Shown here in pieces: positions 1-9,302 of a stretch of DNA of 64,000 nt. A program made the translations under genes and the position numbers. This DNA comes from Microbacterium esteraromaticum. Lineage in GTDB: Bacteria; Actinomycetota; Actinomycetes; Actinomycetales; Microbacteriaceae. Below the pieces are notes generated by a model. The model saw only the letters and a list, made by a program, of their open reading frames with translations, was not told the DNA's origin and did not search any database. Within the stretch, counting starts at the first letter, position 1. Each line of letters starts with the position of its first letter. The DNA is taken from the NCBI RefSeq assembly GCF_900163815.1, contig NZ_FUKO01000011.1:1-64000 (forward strand), read 5' to 3'.

Positions 1-425
1 TGGGAACGAGCCGGATGGGCAGGAAGGGGATGACACGCCCGAACCCATCCACTCCTTTTGGCCGATAACCCCGGATGCCGGCCATAGGCGACGACGTCGC
101 AGACCTCGAGTCCCGAAGGGTGCGGTCGCGACTGCGAGAGCATCGCCACGGTGCGCGCGAACTCCTTGACGGAGAGGGATGCCGCATCGCGCGGGCCGGT
201 GGCGCCGTCGACGTGCACGGTGCCGGCATCGACCCGATGCAGGCGCGACAATGCGCGCAGCGCCGTTGACTTGCCGCTGCCGTTCGGCCCGATCAGCGCG
301 GTGACGACACCGCGTCGAAGATGCAGAGAGACGTCATGGACAACACGGGTGCGCCCATAGCTGAGGGCGAGATGCTCGCCGTGCAGCTCGTCGGCCCGGG
401 CTTCGTGAAAGTGAAGATCTGTCAC
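1..425 (-). CDS. Iron-siderophore ABC transporter ATP-binding protein (FecE/FepC type), cut by the window edge
   Basis: The minus frame opens with GTG at 425 and stays open to the window edge, so only about the first 141 residues are present. A Walker A motif (GPNGSGKST) lies near residue 50. A Q-loop-type stretch (AMLSQSRPHPSGLEV) and a GRHP motif follow, as in FecE/FepC ATPases that power ferric-siderophore import at the inner face of the membrane. The gene is divergent from a siderophore-interacting protein, and the shared spacer carries an iron box. After the GRHP motif the translation (Lys/Arg/His/Pro rich) no longer resembles the family, so a frameshift or junction within the first 70 bases is possible. 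The function call is firm; the integrity of the 3' part is not. Confidence 0.75.
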   Translation of the reverse strand, partial: MTDLHFHEARADELHGEHLALSYGRTRVVHDVSLHLRRGVVTALIGPNGSGKSTALRALSRLHRVDAGTVHVDGATGPRDAASLSVKEFARTVAMLSQSRPHPSGLEVCDVVAYGRHPGLSAKRSGWVRACHPLPAHPARS

Positions 426-426
426 G

Positions 427-445
427 TTAGGAGAGCCTAACCTAT
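427..445. promoter_or_regulatory. IdeR/DtxR-type iron box
   Basis: The 19-bp site TTAGGAGAGCCTAACCTAT matches the actinobacterial IdeR/DtxR consensus (TTAGGTTAGGCTAACCTAA, recalled) at 15 of 19 positions. It lies between the divergent siderophore ABC ATPase and siderophore-interacting protein and overlaps both likely -10 elements, so iron-loaded IdeR could repress both genes at once. The inference rests on sequence match plus gene context. Confidence 0.8.
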
Positions 446-448
446 AGT
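443..448 (+). promoter_or_regulatory. Leaderless -10 element (TATAGT) of the siderophore-interacting protein gene
   Basis: TATAGT is followed by 7 nt and then the GTG start at 456, the spacing expected when transcription begins at the start codon. It sits inside the iron box. Confidence 0.6.
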
Positions 449-455
449 TGGTTGG

Positions 456-1412
456 GTGAGCCACCATGCCTACCGCACTTTTCGAACGACCGTCGCGCGT
501 CTGACTCCGCTGTCGCCCAACTTCACCCGCGTCACTCTGACCGGCGAGGAACTTCAGCATTTCGGCACAGATGGCCTCGATCAGCGCATCAAGCTCATGT
601 TCCCCTTCCGTGATGGTTCGGTCACGGATGTCGGTCAGTTCGACGAGACGCAGAACCAAAGCGAATGGTACCGACGCTGGCGGGAATTGCCCGACGAGCT
701 GCGCAATCCGATCCGCACGTACACGATTCGCGCGCCCCGCCCGTGGGACCGCGAGATCGACGTCGATTTCGTGCTGCACGGCACCGACGGTCCGGCATCC
801 GCGTGGGCGACTGATGCGCAGGTGGGCGACCCGCTCTGCGTCGTCGGGCCCGACGCTCGCTCGGAGCAGCGCGGCAGCGGCATCGAGTGGCGACCGGGCT
901 CAGCGATCTCTGTGCTCATCGCCGGCGATGAGACCGCGGTGCCGGCGATCTGCTCGATCGTCGAGTCGCTGGATGATCATGTGACCGGCGAAGTCTGCAT
1001 CGAGGTTCCCGTCGCAGCCGACGCCCTGCCGCTGCGCGCGCCTTCGGGAGTGCGCGTGACCTGGCTGCCGCGCAACGGCGCCGTGCACGGCATGCGACTG
1101 AGTGCGGCCGTCCACGCCTGGGGTCGCGAACGCGCGGCATCCGCCGTGGAATCCGCGGCAGCATCCGCCGGCGCCGACGACACCACCACCGCCGAACTGC
1201 CCGACGTCACCGACGACGAGGTGCTCTGGGAGGTCCCCGAGGCCGCGCCGACAGCACTCGCGACAGAGCAGAAGACGGAGTACGCGTGGCTGGCCGGCGA
1301 GGCCGGAACCATCACTGCGCTGCGCCGCCACCTCGTGCGGAATCTCGGCATCGACCGTCGCTCGATCGCGTTCATGGGGTACTGGCGGGCGGGGCGCGCC
1401 GAGGCCTCCTGA
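456..1412 (+). CDS. Siderophore-interacting protein (SIP), FAD-dependent ferric-siderophore reductase
   Basis: This 318-aa protein matches the ViuB/SIP family, cytoplasmic flavoproteins that reduce ferric siderophores to release iron. The FAD-binding RTYTIR motif is at about residues 87-92, FVLHG with GPASAWA follows at 105-118, and the nucleotide-binding segment AGDETAVPAI lies near 156-165. The C-terminal WLAGEAGTITALRRHL and YWRAG segments are typical of the family. The GTG start is supported by a TATAGT element 7 nt upstream and no Shine-Dalgarno, suggesting a leaderless mRNA. An acidic Ala/Asp-rich insertion (about residues 230-265) lies before the last beta-strand region. Regulation by iron through the adjacent iron box is inferred. 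Confidence 0.9.
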   Translation: MSHHAYRTFRTTVARLTPLSPNFTRVTLTGEELQHFGTDGLDQRIKLMFPFRDGSVTDVGQFDETQNQSEWYRRWRELPDELRNPIRTYTIRAPRPWDREIDVDFVLHGTDGPASAWATDAQVGDPLCVVGPDARSEQRGSGIEWRPGSAISVLIAGDETAVPAICSIVESLDDHVTGEVCIEVPVAADALPLRAPSGVRVTWLPRNGAVHGMRLSAAVHAWGRERAASAVESAAASAGADDTTTAELPDVTDDEVLWEVPEAAPTALATEQKTEYAWLAGEAGTITALRRHLVRNLGIDRRSIAFMGYWRAGRAEAS

Positions 1413-1479
1413 GCGCCTCTGGTCACGACACGCCAACCCTTCGGCCGCGCATCTTGCAGATGGTGCCACAGCAGGCGTA

Positions 1480-3564
1480 ATGTCGCCGTTCGTGGCACAC
1501 GAAGGCCGCGAGAGTGCGGATGCTCCGCAACTCGCCAAACGCATCCTGATCGGCGAACCGCTGACGACCGAGCAGGTGAACGATCAGCTGCTTCCAAAGC
1601 GCATGGCGTTGCCGATCTTCGCGTCCGACGCACTGAGCTCTGTGGCCTACGGGCCGCAGGAGATGCTGATGATCATGCTGATCGGCGGCACGACATTTCT
1701 CACCCTCAGCCCGTGGATCGCCGCCGCGGTGGTGCTGCTGCTCATCGTCGTGGTGCTCAGCTATCGGCAGATCATCAAGGCGTACACCTCTGGCGGCGGT
1801 GACTTCGAAGTCGTGCAGAAGAACCTCGGCGAGCTGCCCTCGGTGATCGTCGCCGCGGCATTGCTGGTCGACTACATCCTCACCGTGTCAGTGTCGATCG
1901 CCTCCGGTGTCGACAACATCATCTCGGCTCTGCCGGAGCTGAATCCGTGGCGAGTGGAGCTCGCCGTCGGATTCGTCGTGCTCATCATCGTGGTGAACCT
2001 GCGCGGGGTGCGCGAGGCGTCGAGTGTGTTCGCCATTCCGACCTACGTCTTCATCGGTTCGGTCGTCGTGATGATCGGCACGGGATTGATCAGGATGCTG
2101 ATGGGCGATGCGCCCGTGGCATCCAGCGCCGGCTACGCCGTGCATGCCGAGAGTCTCGGTCAGGCGGCGATGGTCCTGGTGATCCTGCGCGCGTTCTCAA
2201 GCGGGTGCTCGGCGTTGACCGGGGTCGAGGCCGTATCCAACGGCGTGCCCGCTTTCCGGGTGCCGAAGGTCGCCAATGCGAAGACGACGCTCGCCCTGAT
2301 GGGGTCGATTGCGGCGGTGCTCTTCGCCGGACTCACGACGATGGCGCTGGTGTCTGGGGTGCGCTACGCCGAGAATCCGTGCGACCTGATCGGTTTCGAC
2401 TGCACGGGCCCGCAGCCGAGTCTGATGGCACAGGTGGCGGCGGCGACGTTCGGGGCGGGCAGCATCCCGTTCTTCATCATCCAGGCGGCGACCGCCTGCG
2501 TGCTGCTGCTGGCCGCGAACACCGCGTTCAACGGGTTTCCGCTGCTGGGCTCGGTGCTCGCACGCGAGGGATACGCACCCAAGGCGCTGAACACCCGCGG
2601 CGATCGGCTCGTCTTCTCCAACGGCATGATCGTGCTGGGAGTCGCGGCGATCGGCGTGCTGGTCGTGTTCCAGGCGAATCTGACCAGCCTGATCCAGCTC
2701 TACATCATCGGCGTGTTCGTGTCGTTCTCGCTCGGGCAGATCGGGATGGTGCGGCATTGGCGGCGGATGCTGCGCAGCATCCGCTCCGGTGGCGATGGCG
2801 GATCACGACGCGAGATCTACACGGGCATGACGGTGAACCTCGGCGGGGCCGCGTTCACAGTGCTCGTGCTGATGATCGTGACGATCACGAAGTTCACGCA
2901 CGGCGCGTGGATGGTGTTTCTGGCGATTCCCGTGCTCGCAATGCTCATGCTGGGGGTGAAGCGGTACTACCGCGATGTCGAGCACGAGATCACGGTCGAT
3001 GACGCCACGCACTTCGGGGCTCGCGGCGATGTGGCGATCGTGCTGGTGAGTCGGCTGCAGAAGCCGGTCATCAAGGCGCTCGACTACGCGATCGCCGCGC
3101 GGCACGAGAAGACCATCGCGCTGCACGTGGCGCTCACACCCGCCGACGGCGAAGAGCTGCACCGGCAGTGGCAGGAGTACAGCATCCCGGTGCCGCTGAT
3201 CATCGTCGACTCGCCGTTTCGCACCTTCGCGCAGCCGGTGGAGCACTTCATCAGGCAGTACCGCGAGAAGCACGGGCCCAGTGTGGTCACCGTGTATCTG
3301 CCGCAGTACATCGTGGGGCACTGGTGGGAGAAGGTGCTGCACAACCGCCGCGCCCGCCGCATGGCGAACCAACTCATGCTCGTGCACGGGGTGTCGATCA
3401 CGCTGGTGCCGTGGCTGCTGGATTCGTCGGAACTCATCTACGGCCGTCGCTCGCGACCGCTGCCCGGCCAGCAGCGCGCCGGTCGGCCGGTCGCCCTGTA
3501 CGGAGGAGCTCCGCGGCGCGAGCGCCGGGCGCAGCGGCCGGGCGGGCCGCCCGATCGGGAGTGA
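1480..3564 (+). CDS. APC-superfamily amino acid permease with long cytoplasmic tail
   Basis: The frame encodes 694 aa from the ATG at 1480. About twelve hydrophobic segments fill residues 45-500, starting after LPIFASDALSSVAYGPQEML, which is characteristic of the large actinobacterial APC permeases. The remaining ~190 residues form a soluble domain with alternating beta-strands (VAIVLVSRLQKPVIKALDYA), reminiscent of the cytoplasmic tail in this subgroup. The substrate is not evident. The frame is open further upstream into the SIP gene, but the upstream extension has no family character. The start has no convincing ribosome binding site, so start confidence is moderate. The last ~35 residues are a low-complexity Arg/Pro/Gly tail. 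Confidence 0.85.
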   Translation: MSPFVAHEGRESADAPQLAKRILIGEPLTTEQVNDQLLPKRMALPIFASDALSSVAYGPQEMLMIMLIGGTTFLTLSPWIAAAVVLLLIVVVLSYRQIIKAYTSGGGDFEVVQKNLGELPSVIVAAALLVDYILTVSVSIASGVDNIISALPELNPWRVELAVGFVVLIIVVNLRGVREASSVFAIPTYVFIGSVVVMIGTGLIRMLMGDAPVASSAGYAVHAESLGQAAMVLVILRAFSSGCSALTGVEAVSNGVPAFRVPKVANAKTTLALMGSIAAVLFAGLTTMALVSGVRYAENPCDLIGFDCTGPQPSLMAQVAAATFGAGSIPFFIIQAATACVLLLAANTAFNGFPLLGSVLAREGYAPKALNTRGDRLVFSNGMIVLGVAAIGVLVVFQANLTSLIQLYIIGVFVSFSLGQIGMVRHWRRMLRSIRSGGDGGSRREIYTGMTVNLGGAAFTVLVLMIVTITKFTHGAWMVFLAIPVLAMLMLGVKRYYRDVEHEITVDDATHFGARGDVAIVLVSRLQKPVIKALDYAIAARHEKTIALHVALTPADGEELHRQWQEYSIPVPLIIVDSPFRTFAQPVEHFIRQYREKHGPSVVTVYLPQYIVGHWWEKVLHNRRARRMANQLMLVHGVSITLVPWLLDSSELIYGRRSRPLPGQQRAGRPVALYGGAPRRERRAQRPGGPPDRE

Positions 3565-3595
3565 GTGCGCGTGCGTGCGTCGGGGCGCCGCCGTG

Positions 3596-3668
3596 ATCGG
3601 AGGAGTTCTCTCTGATCGGAGGAGATTCTGCGCGCAGGGCTCCTCCGATGGGTGAGATCTCCTCCGAT
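3596..3668. repeat. 19-nt-phased four-block palindrome, GGAGGAG type
   Basis: Four 10-bp blocks are present: ATCGGAGGAG at 3596 and 3615, then the exact inverse CTCCTCCGAT at 3640 and 3659. Both like pairs start exactly 19 nt apart, giving 9-nt spacers, and the central spacer is 15 nt containing the palindrome CTGCGCGCAG. The element lies between two co-oriented genes and could fold into a long hairpin with two paired blocks. Its sequence is shared with the element inside copB (6362-6431). Confidence 0.85.
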
Positions 3669-3729
3669 GCAGGTGCCAGGACGCCGCAGAATATGGCGGC
3701 CTCGCTGCAGGCTGCCGGTGGCGCGGGAC

Positions 3730-3735
3730 TAATCT
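3730..3735 (+). promoter_or_regulatory. Leaderless -10 element (TAATCT) of the GNAT gene
   Basis: TAATCT is followed by 6 nt and the GTG start at 3742. No Shine-Dalgarno is visible. Confidence 0.55.
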
Positions 3736-3741
3736 GGTGCG

Positions 3742-4362
3742 GTGAATGCTCCGCATCCGGCCAACGCCTGGCCGATCCGAACCGCGCGACTGCAGATCCG
3801 TCCTTGCACGCCGACTGATCTCGACGCCGTATGGGCGTACCGACGCCTGCCCGGCGTGAATCGATGGCTCGGCCGCGCGCCCGACACCCGCGAGTCGTTT
3901 CACGAGACCTATCTCGACCCCGAGCGGCTGGCGACCACCTTCGTGATCGAACTGCTCGATGCGAAAGGCGAGCCATCAACGGTGATCGGTGACGTCATGG
4001 TGCGCATCGAGGACGGCTATGCGCAGGCCGAGGTTATCGACCAGGCTCGTCGCACCCAGGCGGAGCTCGGCTGGGTGCTCGACACCGATCACACCGGCCA
4101 CGGCTACGCCACCGAGGCGATCAGAGCCGTGATCGACGTGTGCTTCGGTGCACTCGCGCTGCGTCGCGTGCATGCCGGCTGCTTTGCCGACAACGAGCCG
4201 TCGTGGCGACTGATGGAGCGCATCGGCATGCGTCGCGAGGAGTTCAGCCGCGGCACCGCGTTGCACCGCTCAGGCGAATGGATGGATGGGTTGAACTACG
4301 GACTTCTCGCCGATGAATGGCCTGCTCCTGGCACGGCGACGGCTGCGTTCAACGCTGGGTGA
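3742..4362 (+). CDS. GNAT-family N-acetyltransferase (RimJ/RimL type)
   Basis: This 206-aa protein begins with a typical RimJ/RimL beta-strand (RTARLQIRPCTPTDLDAV). It carries the acetyl-CoA binding segment LGWVLDTDHTGHGYATEAIRAV at about residues 110-131, where the GHGYAT loop is the pyrophosphate-binding motif A. The NEPSWRLMERIGMRREE motif follows. The family transfers acetyl groups to protein N-termini or small amines; the acceptor cannot be told from sequence. The start is a GTG with a leaderless-type TAATCT 6 nt upstream. The 3' end overlaps the convergent copB gene by 14 bp. Confidence 0.88.
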   Translation: MNAPHPANAWPIRTARLQIRPCTPTDLDAVWAYRRLPGVNRWLGRAPDTRESFHETYLDPERLATTFVIELLDAKGEPSTVIGDVMVRIEDGYAQAEVIDQARRTQAELGWVLDTDHTGHGYATEAIRAVIDVCFGALALRRVHAGCFADNEPSWRLMERIGMRREEFSRGTALHRSGEWMDGLNYGLLADEWPAPGTATAAFNAG

Positions 4363-6511
4363 GGCGCTCGGGGCGCAGGTCGAGTCTGCGCAGCGTCTGC
4401 GCGTTCACCGCGACGACGATCGTGGACAGCGACATGAGCACGGCACCGACCGACATCGGCAGCACGAATCCGATCGGGGCGAGCACCCCGGCGGCGAGCG
4501 GCACCGACAGCAGGTTGTACCCGGCCGCCCACCACAGGTTCTGCTTCATCTTTCGATAGCTGGCCTGGGAGAGCTCGATCACCGAGACCACCGAGCGCGG
4601 ATCGTCGGAGGCCAGCACCACGCCGGCTGAGGCGATCGCCACATCCGTGCCAGCGCCGATGGCGATGCCGACCTCCGCCTGCGCGAGTGCCGGCGCATCG
4701 TTCACGCCATCACCCACCATGGCGACCTTCTTGCCCTCATGCTGCAGTTCGGCGACCTTGGCGGCTTTGTCCTCGGGACGCACGCCGGCGAAGACGCGGT
4801 CGATGCCCAGTTCAGCGGCGACGGCGTGCGCCACGGCTTCGGCATCGCCGGTGATCATGACGACGGCGACGCCGCGGCGGTGCAGCGCATCGACTGCTTC
4901 GTGCGACTCGGCGCGGATCTCGTCGGACAGGGCCAGACCACCGATCACCTCTCCGTCGCGCACGACGTGCAGGATGATCGCGCCGTCAGCACGCCAGGCG
5001 TCAGCATCCGCCATCTCGGTGCCGTCGACCTCGTCAAGCAGGTGCGGTCCGCCCACACGGATCTCACTGCCGTCGACCACGGCAGTGACGCCGACGGCCG
5101 GAGACGAGTGAAAGCCGGTCGCGGATGCCACATCAAGGCCGCGGTCGGATGCTGCGCGCACGATCGCCCTGGCCAGCGGATGCTCGCTGTCGGTCTCGGC
5201 GGCGGCGGCGAGCGCCAGCACCGCATCCGCTTCCCACGCTTCGGTCGATGCGATGTCCGTGACCGTCGGCGCACCCTTCGTGAGCGTGCCGGTCTTGTCG
5301 AAGAGAACGGTGTCGACCCTGCGCATGCTCTCGAGCGAGAGGCGGTCTTTCACGAGCACACCGGCGCGTGCGGCCCGTTCTGTCGCGATTGAGACGACCA
5401 GCGGGATCGCCAGGCCCAATGCGTGCGGGCAGGCGATCACGAGCACGGTGATCGTGCGCACGACTGCAGTGTCGGGACTTCCGACGATCGACCAGACGAT
5501 CGCCGTGACCACAGCAGCACCCAGCGCGAACCAGAACAGCCATGCGGCGGCCCGATCGGCGAGTCGCTGAGCGCGCGAACTGGAAGCCTGCGCATCGGAG
5601 ACGAGCTTGCGGATGCCGGCGATCGCCGTGTCATCGCCGATGGCGTCGATCTCGACGCGCAGCCCTGAATCGGTCGCGACGGTGCCCGCGGTGACCCGGT
5701 CGCCTACCGTGCGGGACACAGCGCGGGACTCTCCCGTGAGCATGGATTCGTCGATGTCGGCGCGACCGTCGACGATCACGCCGTCAGCGGGGATGCTGCC
5801 ACCGGGACGCACGATGACGATGTCGCCCACGAGGAGATCGGCGGGCGAGACCCTGGCGACCTCGTCGCCCTCGACCCGTTCGGCCTCATCGGGCAGGAGT
5901 GCGGCGAGGGAGTCGAGCGCGGAAGTCGTCTGCGCGAGCGAGCGCATCTCGATCCAATGGCCGAGCAGCATGATCACGACCAGCAGCGCGAGTTCCCACC
6001 AGAACTCGAGCTCGTGGTGGAGGATGCCCAGGGTCGCACCCCAGGAGGCGAGGAACGCGACCGTGATCGCGAGCGCGATGAGCAGCATCATGCCGGGGCG
6101 CCGGGCCTTCAGTTCATCGACACCCCCGGTCAGGAACGGGCGCCCGCCCCACACGTACATGATGGAGCCCAGCACAGGGGCGATCCACGCGGCCCCTGGG
6201 AAGTCAGGAACGCTGTATCCGAGGAGCATCGCGAACATCGGCGAGAAGGCGACGACGGGGATCGCGATGAGCACGTTGATCCAGAACAGGCGACGGAACT
6301 GGGCGACGTGGCCGCCGTGGTCGTGGTGCTCGTGATCTTGGCCCGCGGGGTGCGCTTCGTGATCGGAGGAGTTCTCACCATGCGGAGGAGTTCCTGCGCG
6401 CGCGGATCCTCCTATCCGTGCGTTCTCCTCCCCTGGGGGCGCTATCCGTGCGTTCTCCTCCCCTGGGGGCGTCTGTGATGCGTTCACGCGCGAGCTGTGG
6501 GGATCGGTCAT
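4349..6511 (-). CDS. copB: CopB-type heavy-metal P1B ATPase with His-rich N-terminus and embedded repeat
   Basis: This 720-aa P-type ATPase carries CPH (ACPHALGLA) in the metal-transport helix, the mark of the CopB/P1B-3 group that exports copper or silver. It also has DKTGTLTKG (phosphorylation site), HP in SEHPLARA, and [12 protein letters not shown] in the hinge. No CxxC metal-binding domain is present. A His-rich stretch ([18 protein letters not shown]) at about residues 50-68 probably binds metal. Residues ~10-48 are encoded by a repeat element and include a duplicated ten-residue unit (PPGEENARI plus one residue). The start overlaps the copA stop (ATGA), so translation is probably coupled. 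Confidence 0.93.
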   Translation of the reverse strand: MTDPHSSRVNASQTPPGEENARIAPPGEENARIGGSARAGTPPHGENSSDHEAHPAGQDHEHHDHGGHVAQFRRLFWINVLIAIPVVAFSPMFAMLLGYSVPDFPGAAWIAPVLGSIMYVWGGRPFLTGGVDELKARRPGMMLLIALAITVAFLASWGATLGILHHELEFWWELALLVVIMLLGHWIEMRSLAQTTSALDSLAALLPDEAERVEGDEVARVSPADLLVGDIVIVRPGGSIPADGVIVDGRADIDESMLTGESRAVSRTVGDRVTAGTVATDSGLRVEIDAIGDDTAIAGIRKLVSDAQASSSRAQRLADRAAAWLFWFALGAAVVTAIVWSIVGSPDTAVVRTITVLVIACPHALGLAIPLVVSIATERAARAGVLVKDRLSLESMRRVDTVLFDKTGTLTKGAPTVTDIASTEAWEADAVLALAAAAETDSEHPLARAIVRAASDRGLDVASATGFHSSPAVGVTAVVDGSEIRVGGPHLLDEVDGTEMADADAWRADGAIILHVVRDGEVIGGLALSDEIRAESHEAVDALHRRGVAVVMITGDAEAVAHAVAAELGIDRVFAGVRPEDKAAKVAELQHEGKKVAMVGDGVNDAPALAQAEVGIAIGAGTDVAIASAGVVLASDDPRSVVSVIELSQASYRKMKQNLWWAAGYNLLSVPLAAGVLAPIGFVLPMSVGAVLMSLSTIVVAVNAQTLRRLDLRPERLTQR
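6362..6431. repeat. 19-nt-phased four-block palindrome inside the copB coding sequence
   Basis: CGGAGGAG occurs at 6364 and 6383 and TCCTCC at 6407 and 6426; both pairs are spaced exactly 19 nt. The segments TTCTC after the first block and TGCGCGC in the centre match the intergenic element at 3596-3668, so the two are copies of one family. It lies in frame in the 5' end of copB and encodes the Glu/Gly/Ser-rich leader between the start and the His-rich stretch. Confidence 0.8.
6412..6471. repeat. Perfect 30-bp tandem duplication in copB
   Basis: Positions 6412-6441 and 6442-6471 are identical. The 30-bp length keeps the frame and duplicates ten residues (PPGEENARI plus Ala or Gly) in the N-terminal leader. 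It overlaps the right arm of the palindromic element. Confidence 0.9.
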
Positions 6512-8868
6512 GACGCTCTTCCTGTTGTGACCTGCGACCGGAAACGGCGCAGGCGCAGACTGTTGCCCACGACGAACACGCTCGAGAACGCCATCGCGGC
6601 CCCCGCAAGCATCGGGTTCAGCAGGCCGAGGGCTGCCAGCGGAATCGCGGCGGCGTTGTAGGCGAAGGCCCAGAACAGGTTGCCCTTGATCGTGCCCAGG
6701 GTGCGTCGCGAGAGCCGCACGGCATCGGATGCTGCCCGCAGGTCGCCCCGCACGAGCGTGATGTCGGATGCTTCGATCGCGACATCTGTACCCGTGCCCA
6801 TCGCCATGCCGAGCTCAGCCTGCGCGAGCGCCGGCGCATCGTTCACGCCGTCGCCGACCATCGCGACGACCTTTCCTTCGCCCTGCAGACGCGTGATGAC
6901 ATCGACCTTCTCGCTCGGCAGCACCTCGGCGATGACTTCGCTGATGCCGACCTTGGCAGCGATGTGCTGAGCGGCAGCCGTGTTGTCGCCGGTGAGCAGG
7001 ATGGGCGTCAGCCCGAGCGCCTTCATCGACTCGACGGCAGCGGCGCTGGTGGCCTTCACTTCGTCGGCGACAGCGATCATGCCGCGCGCCTCACCGTCCC
7101 AGGCGACGAGCACCACGGTCTGGCCGGATGATTCGGCGTGGGCCTTCGCGTCGAGAAGCGTCTGAGAGGGACGGATCGCCCAGTCATCGAGCAGGGACTC
7201 ACGCCCGACGAGCATCGCCCGCCCTTCGACAACGCCGCTGACCCCGCGGCCTTCGAGATTCTCGAACGACTCGACGGCAGGCAGCTCCGTTCGGGTGCCC
7301 CGAATCGCCGCATCCGCACCCCCCGAAGCGACCACCTGCGACACCTGAGCCGGGTTGAGGGGTGATGCGCCCGACCCGCTGGCCGCGGCCGTCGCGATGG
7401 CGCGGGCGATCGGATGCTCACTGGCATGCTCGATCGCGCCGGCCAGGCGCAGCAGGTCGCCGGCATCCGTTCCCGCTTCGGGGACGACCTCGACGACGCT
7501 CATGCGCCCCTCGGTCACGGTGCCGGTCTTGTCGAGCACGATCGTGTCGACGCGACGGGTGGACTCCAGTACCTCCGGCCCCTTGATGAGGATGCCGAGC
7601 TGCGCGCCGCGGCCGGTGCCGACCAGCAGCGCGGTCGGTGTCGCAAGCCCCAGCGCACAGGGGCAGGCGATGATGAGCACGGCGACAGCGGCGGTGAAAG
7701 CAGCGGATGCCGGGAAGCCCGCGAGCAGCCATGCCGACAATGCGACGACGGCGATGACGAGCACGATCGGCACGAAGATGCCGGAGATCCGGTCGGCGAG
7801 ACGCTGCACGTCGGCCTTGCCTGTCTGGGCCTGCTCGACCAGCCGCGCCATCTGCGCGAGTTGCGTGTCGGCGCCGACGCGCGTGGCTCGCACGACAAGT
7901 CGCCCGCTGGCGTTCACCGTGGCGCCGGTGACAGCATCCCCTACTCCGACGTCGACCGGTACAGCCTCGCCGGTGACCATCGACTGATCGACCGCAGACG
8001 CACCCGAGACGATCGCGCCGTCGGTGGCGATCTTCTCGCCGGGACGGACGACGAACTCGTCGCCGACGCGCAGTTCGGCGATGGGAATGCGCACCTCGGT
8101 CCGGTCGCCACCGGCTGAAGAACGCAGCACCGCGACGTCTTTCGCGCCCATCTCGAGCAGTGCGCGCAATGCGGCACCCGCCGTGCGCTTCGCGCGCTGT
8201 TCGAAGTAGCGTCCGGCGAGCACGAACATCGTCACGCCCGCAGCCACTTCGAGGTAGATGTTGCCCGCGCCGTCGCTGCGCTCGATGGTGAACGAGAACT
8301 CGTGCGTCATGCCTGTCATGCCGGCAGTGCCGAAGAACAGGGCGTACAGCGACCAGAGGAAGGCGGCCGACGTGCCGATGCTGATCAGCGTGTCCATGGT
8401 CGCCGCGCCGTGGCGCAGATTCACCCATGCCGCCTGGTGGAACGGCCACGCCGCCCACACGATCACCGGTGCCGCGAGCGCGAGCGAGAGCCACTGCCAG
8501 TTGGGGAACTGCAGCGGCGGAATCATCGCCAGCAGAATCACCGGCACCGAGAGGACGATCGAACCGATCAGGCGGTGGCGCAGGGTGCGCAGCTCGAGGG
8601 ATTCGGCATCCGGCTCGGCATCTGCGTCGCCGTCCGCCTTGGGCGCCTTCGGCACGACGGCCGTGTAGCCGGCGTTCTCCACCTCGGTGATGAGCCGCGC
8701 GGCGTCGACATCGCCCGCGATGGCGACCTGCGCCTTCTCGGTCGCGTAGTTGACGGTCGCGGTGACGCCGTCGATCTTGTTGAGCTTCTTCTCGATGCGC
8801 ATCGCGCACGAGGCGCACGTCATCCCCCCGATCTCGAGGTTGATGCTGGTCTGCGCTGCGATCGTCAT
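6508..8868 (-). CDS. copA: Copper-exporting P1B ATPase
   Basis: The protein is 786 aa from the ATG at 8868. An N-terminal heavy-metal-associated domain carries GMTCASC (Cys18, Cys21). Eight predicted membrane helices follow, with CPC ([11 protein letters not shown]) in the transport helix, DKTGTVTEG as the phosphorylation site, SEHPIARA, and [20 protein letters not shown] near the C-terminus. This is the Cu(I) exporter architecture (P1B-1). A longer reading frame to 9054 overlaps copZ and was rejected because the HMA domain begins right after 8868. copZ ends 13 bp upstream, and copB overlaps the stop by 4 bp. Confidence 0.95.
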   Translation of the reverse strand: MTIAAQTSINLEIGGMTCASCAMRIEKKLNKIDGVTATVNYATEKAQVAIAGDVDAARLITEVENAGYTAVVPKAPKADGDADAEPDAESLELRTLRHRLIGSIVLSVPVILLAMIPPLQFPNWQWLSLALAAPVIVWAAWPFHQAAWVNLRHGAATMDTLISIGTSAAFLWSLYALFFGTAGMTGMTHEFSFTIERSDGAGNIYLEVAAGVTMFVLAGRYFEQRAKRTAGAALRALLEMGAKDVAVLRSSAGGDRTEVRIPIAELRVGDEFVVRPGEKIATDGAIVSGASAVDQSMVTGEAVPVDVGVGDAVTGATVNASGRLVVRATRVGADTQLAQMARLVEQAQTGKADVQRLADRISGIFVPIVLVIAVVALSAWLLAGFPASAAFTAAVAVLIIACPCALGLATPTALLVGTGRGAQLGILIKGPEVLESTRRVDTIVLDKTGTVTEGRMSVVEVVPEAGTDAGDLLRLAGAIEHASEHPIARAIATAAASGSGASPLNPAQVSQVVASGGADAAIRGTRTELPAVESFENLEGRGVSGVVEGRAMLVGRESLLDDWAIRPSQTLLDAKAHAESSGQTVVLVAWDGEARGMIAVADEVKATSAAAVESMKALGLTPILLTGDNTAAAQHIAAKVGISEVIAEVLPSEKVDVITRLQGEGKVVAMVGDGVNDAPALAQAELGMAMGTGTDVAIEASDITLVRGDLRAASDAVRLSRRTLGTIKGNLFWAFAYNAAAIPLAALGLLNPMLAGAAMAFSSVFVVGNSLRLRRFRSQVTTGRAS

Positions 8869-8881
8869 GACGATGTCGGAT

Positions 8882-9091
8882 TCAGACGGATGCTGCCTGA
8901 TAGCCGGCTTCATCCACGGCGGCGATGACGGCGGTCGCGTCGGCCTCCGCATCGGAGGTGATGAGAAGTCGACCAGTCTGGGCGCTGACGTCGATGCCTT
9001 CGATGCCCGCGATCTTCTCGACTTCTTCGCGCACCGACTTCTCGCAGTGCGCACAGGTCATTCCGGTCACGGTGAACTCTGTAGTGGTCAT
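8882..9091 (-). CDS. copZ: Copper chaperone CopZ (HMA domain protein)
   Basis: This 69-aa single-domain protein has GMTCAHC near residue 10, the Cu(I)-binding CxxC loop, and a ferredoxin-like HMA fold pattern through EAGYQAASV. It would shuttle Cu(I) in the cytoplasm to the CopA exporter encoded directly downstream. It is the first gene of the copZ-copA-copB operon and follows a CsoR-type operator. The ATG at 9091 is preceded by a GGAAG purine stretch. Confidence 0.93.
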   Translation of the reverse strand: MTTTEFTVTGMTCAHCEKSVREEVEKIAGIEGIDVSAQTGRLLITSDAEADATAVIAAVDEAGYQAASV

Positions 9092-9109
9092 GGCACTTCC
9101 TTCCGTTGA

Positions 9110-9124
9110 TACCCCCGGGGGGTA
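9110..9124. promoter_or_regulatory. CsoR-type copper operator
   Basis: TACCCCCGGGGGGTA is a G-tract palindrome of the form bound by CsoR-family copper repressors. It lies 19 bp upstream of copZ. No csoR gene is in the window, so the regulator must be encoded elsewhere. Copper-induced derepression is inferred. Confidence 0.7.
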
Positions 9125-9239
9125 CTACTCTCAGGGTACAACCTCGACGCAGATGAGGTATTCCCATCTTCCTCGCGTCAGCGCGCGGTCTGCTACCGCG
9201 TGTTCCACCGCCGACCGCAAAATGTCAGCCACCTGGTGC

Positions 9240-9269
9240 GTGGTTTCTCGAGCGGGAAGTGGTTTCTCG
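9240..9269. repeat. Half element of the 19-nt-phased family, GTGGTTTCTC type
   Basis: GTGGTTTCTCG occurs at 9240 and again at 9259, 19 nt apart, without the inverted pair. The block is the same as in the complete element at 57210-57284. It lies in the ~210-bp gap between copZ and the beta-galactosidase stop codon. The rest of that gap shows only the copper operator. Confidence 0.7.
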
Positions 9270-9302
9270 GTGAAATTGCGCGGATGCCGCGGAGCGGCGC
9301 GC

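Noticed and set aside
900..1544. Long open frames antisense to the siderophore-interacting protein gene (and similar long antisense frames under copA/copB, glcB, nanE and others)
   Set aside because: High-GC DNA gives long antisense frames by chance; their translations are Arg/Ala/Gly/His-rich, have no family character and contradict the clear genes on the other strand.
6362..6471. Frameshift or misassembly in the copB 5' end
   Set aside because: The frame stays open with the correct ATGA junction to copA, and the duplication is exactly 30 bp, so the repeat is tolerated as coding sequence.
8869..9054. N-terminal extension of copA over copZ
   Set aside because: The extra residues are an out-of-frame reading of copZ; the HMA domain of CopA begins just after 8868.
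9128..9238. Possible remnant of a csoR gene between copZ and the beta-galactosidase
   Set aside because: Neither strand gives the Cys-His-Cys pattern of CsoR in any frame.
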